A stretch of 64,000 nt of DNA from Nelumbo lutea. Lineage: Eukaryota; Streptophyta; Magnoliopsida; Proteales; Nelumbonaceae. Positions 60,520-64,000 of the stretch are shown here, one piece after another (the first letter of the stretch is position 1; each line of letters begins with the position of its first letter). The stretch is from contig JAKGHH010000003.1 of assembly GCA_022828595.1 (NCBI GenBank), positions 17,360,934 through 17,424,933 on the forward strand. Direction: 5' to 3'. The notes under the pieces are model-generated. The model searched no databases. It saw only the letters and a program-made list of their open reading frames with translations, and had not been told where the DNA came from. The position numbers and the translations under genes were made by a program.

Positions 60520-62013
60520 AAATCATGAATGATTGGGATATTTTTGCAACATTTATCAAAATCTCTGATAAATTCGGGAGGTTTCAATACGGCCGTCTAT
60601 ATCATAGACAACTGTAGCCATGTGGAGGGACGGGTAGATAACCTAGATTGTTTATAGCAGAGTTGACCTCTCAATTTTTATTTAGTATATTCCATTAATC
60701 ATGGGTTTGCATATACACAGTTTATTATTTCAGAATTCAGATCAAGAGTGAAAAAAAAAAAAAAAGAGTGATGATTAAATGTACGAGCGACCAAACAGCC
60801 AGGGGCACTCAATGAGAGCGCGGTCATCAATCATCATTCAATTTGGAAGAGAGATGGGCGATAGCAGTGGAAGTGAAATTTGCCACGTGGACAAGGAAAA
60901 AAAGTTACCTAGAAAAGTTAAATTTTGTTTACTAAATTTGGTCCAAATGTCAAAGCTTATTTACGAAAGAACAGGAAAAATCAAAAGTTTGAGTGTTGTG
61001 AAATGCATAAATATAATGGGTAGAATAATAATTAATAAGATGGAATAGTTACATGTATACATGTTTAGGGTGATGCAACCTATAAACATCCCATAACACC
61101 AGAGATCAATCATTTAATTCAAAAATCAATTCAATTAAATGTACGTATATAGGTCAATCTCATGCGCTGGAATTAGAAACAAGTAATAAAGGCTGTTTCT
61201 GGTTTATCAGAAAATTGAAGGAATATAGACCAAACACAGCCTCTAAGAGAATGGTACAGAGAAGAGATTTACAGATAGGATCTGAACTTTTAAAGTCTGG
61301 ATAGGAAGTTAATTAGAGGAGGAACCAAATCCAGATTCTAAGGAAATCTGTAGTTGCTCGGCACTCTTATATTATATCGCTTCTATGAGATTACAACAAT
61401 GCATTATTACCAAAAAGCAATGCATGTGCAAAAAGTTTAATTTTGTGGTTGATTGAACTTACACCTTGACAATGTTGGTTGGCATTAAAGTTCTTATCAC
61501 CATTCAAATTAATGCAGGGCAATGATCAGCATCATGGCACAAAAGTAGGATATTTTGAGTCTGGATTTGCTCTTCACAGATCACTCTTTACACTGACCTC
61601 AACATATTCCAGCCGCACACTGGGAGTATCTCTCGTTCTTGTTTATTATTATTATTTCATGGGAGATGTTTTCAATGCACAATAGGATGTGATTATGAGA
61701 AGCAGATCCCAATTTGGATATTTAACTCTTAGATTCAGAGTGAAATGCATGGGAGTGTAAATAGGCTGAGTGTATCTTTTGCTTTGGATTTGATTTTTCT
61801 CTTATTTGTTTTTGGAAAGTAAAATGAAGCGAGGAGAATAAAGATAGGATGAGGGTTATCTGTCTGAGAGTTAGGTAAGAAGCAAGATGATAAAATCTAT
61901 ACAAACAGAGCATTATGTTTTACAAACAATCTAGTTTTTGTTTTTTTTTTTCTCTTTTTAGATTACATTCCAGTTCAATCATTTAAAAGGTAATGCTCCT
62001 CCCTTCTTTTTAG
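60520..62013. other. spacer, no gene seen
   Basis: Short frames without recognised domains; no RNA gene or terminal repeats noticed. Confidence 0.35.
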
Positions 62014-62190
62014 GAGTTCACATCTCCACCCCACAATGCCCCACAGCACATTTCGGCCATGTATTGGGAACATCTTCCAATAATGACATCATCGGGAGTG
62101 GTACTATCATCGGAAGATGTTCTCAATACACGGCCGAGATGTGCTGTGGGGCGTTGTGGGGCAGCCCCTATGGGGCGGAGATGTGATCTC
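62014..62190. repeat. hairpin-forming inverted repeat (fold-back element)
   Basis: Left arm 62014-62078 (65 nt) pairs with right arm 62112-62190 (79 nt, containing a 14-nt insert) around a 33-nt loop. Apart from the insert there are only 6 mismatches, 5 of them transitions. A transcript would make a long stem. Confidence 0.85.
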
Positions 62191-64000
62191 TCTTTTTACC
62201 TATATTGTTCTTTAAGTTTTGAAGGCATGGGTATAAGTTTCAAATTTACAATTGCAGTTACAAAATCTGATGCAAAATTGAGCATAAGTTAGGAATTTAT
62301 GATCAATACTCGCGTACCTACTATACTACTAATCCAATAATTGCCATCTAATTTGGGGGCCACCTATGCAATGTTTATCGACCTAAAATCAAGTCATTTA
62401 TAGACAGTCCCCTTTTTTTTAATCGAATTTATCAGAGTATTAGTTGTGGATTGGATATAGTCATGGTTGTTGAGTATATATACTTGAATGTTGAGAGAGA
62501 GAGAGAGGTTGTATTTCTAATAGTAAACTTTTCAAATTAATAATTTTGGAGGATGACCCAACCCAACCTTTGACTGGCTTGGATATACTACTCACAAGCT
62601 GTTCCCACATTCCTACCCCGAGGACATTACAGCTGTGCCTTGAGAATATCTCATTTGTTATTCTTTGACACAGCCATGGTATTCTGGCGGTAGGGACACG
62701 GGATCAGTTTGTGGGTAGCAGATCCAAAGTAACCTTTGGCAACTCATCCTCTCCTTCTATTAACCCAAAATATATAATTGAGATTCAAAGTAAGATACAG
62801 TATGGCTGATACAAGTCAATGCATATCCTTTGTTGGGGTTGAGGGACACAATACACCAATTGACTGATATGAGTAAAAACAATTTTATGTCAAACCAATA
62901 TATGTTTAATTTAATTAAAATATAATACAAAGGTATATTAATATATATAAATAATGTATTGATTGCAACATATTACTACTTCATACAAACTGTCAAAGCA
63001 TGTGTTTCTTATACGTTTAAATCTTATTTGTAGCCAATTGAATTGTGGGATTTGTATTGTTGATATGCTTAACTGTAAGATATCATGGGTTTCGCCATGA
63101 TATCCATATCCAAGGTTCAAAGTATTTATACTTTTATACTTATGATACACAAAAATTGTGTATGGTGCAATTTAAAGGGACATAATCTTAATTATACAGT
63201 TTCTCAAGAATTGAGCCAGGGCATCTCTAAGAAGGGTAATAACCTTTAAAAGTAGTTACACATCCTAACTCCTAGTAGGTGGATCTAAAAACCAATATGC
63301 ATGGTTCGATGTTTTGAACCTTGTTTGTATCTTATAATCATTCCACCATATACTATTGTTTTGCAAATGCATCCTCTTGAATTGTCGTTCCAAAATCTTG
63401 TGACACCAATACTTTGCATTTGTTCTTAACATTATTAAATATTTTTTTTGGAAAATAGAAAAGGACAAAAAAATAAAAGATTCATCAATAATATACACGT
63501 GAAGAACAAGACTTCATCAACATCACAGACAAAGTTGGTACTTGGGAAACGCCTCCCCAACCACCTTTCAAATAATTTTCTTTGGTTTAAGCGACTCTAA
63601 AAAGGATAGTTGGACGCTATCAACTCCTTAGAAATTTCAAGATTTCTGCTTTTTGTTTTTTCCTTGGTAGGTTGGCTCATTTTTGTCTCTCTAGTTCTCC
63701 CTTTTCTTGTAGATCGGCGTTGCCTCTCTCTCTGTCTCTCGCTCTCGTGTAAAAACAGAAGTGGTTGGGATAAGCATCTGTTATATTATCTTGTAAAACG
63801 CGTGAGAGTGAGACATCCACTCCCAATCCTCCCCGGACTTGGGGTCCCACCTGAGAAGCGTTTGTTCTTCGCAAGAGAAGAAAGAGAAGCGTTTCAAACC
63901 AAGCAGTATCCCCTAAATTACGGCCGGAGTTTGTGACAAGTTATACCTCAAAAGATATTAGTCAAAATATATGCCTTACAAATCCATCTTATATATGGAA
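62191..64000. other. spacer to window end, no gene supported
   Basis: Mostly AT-rich. From about 63690 it becomes CT-rich then GA-rich (TCTCTCTCTGTCTCTCGCTC near 63724), which could be the leader of a gene beyond the right edge on the plus strand, but no coding exon is recognisable. Confidence 0.35.

Noticed and set aside
1..64000. CRISPR arrays, bacterial operons, tRNA or rRNA genes
   Set aside because: The window is plant nuclear DNA; no spaced direct-repeat array of CRISPR type, no intact tRNA-like boxes except the degraded SINE, and no rRNA sequence noticed.

Overview
This is nuclear DNA from a flowering plant. Evidence: small spliced host genes with GT-AG introns and plant-type proteins, plus abundant plant retroelements (Ty1/copia, Ty3/gypsy of the Tat lineage, a LINE, a possible Au-type SINE) and many small inverted-repeat elements. 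The species cannot be told from the sequence. All exon and element boundaries below were placed by eye.

Host genes. At the left edge is exon 1 of a prefoldin-like UXT gene on the minus strand, with a 5'UTR exon and a leader intron. It is divergent from a complete five-exon gene for the spliceosomal protein SmF (1902-4998, +). At 7257-8351 (+) and 24515-25522 (+) lie two intronless genes for related six-span membrane proteins of an uncharacterised plant family; they look like old duplicates pushed apart by repeats. From 34088 down to 26317 (minus) is a complete nine-exon DHHC protein S-acyltransferase of the PAT22 type (627 aa), tail-to-tail with the second membrane-protein gene.

Between the two membrane-protein genes: a 21-G run, a 294-bp tandem duplication, a copia element with matching 5-bp target duplications (12077-17090), a MITE, a decayed LINE tail, and a three-unit tandem array in which one unit is split by a 289-bp hAT-like element.

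From 38940 to 48787 is a 9.8-kb gypsy element with 5-bp target duplications AAACC. It has the Tat order: gag, protease, RT, archaeal-type RNase H, integrase, then an antisense gene. The sense genes are ruined by stops, frameshifts and a deletion that removed the RT connection and the first RNase H. The antisense gene is the most interesting object here: it has a TATA box, three exons that join in frame across good splice sites, an AATAAA signal, and a run of eight CACGTC motifs upstream.

The right quarter (48793-64000) holds no gene I can support. It contains a 1.3-kb element with 24-bp perfect terminal inverted repeats, a 1.2-kb inverted-repeat element carrying two tandem copies of a smaller one, a strong hairpin repeat near 62.1 kb, and scattered AT-rich repeat remnants.
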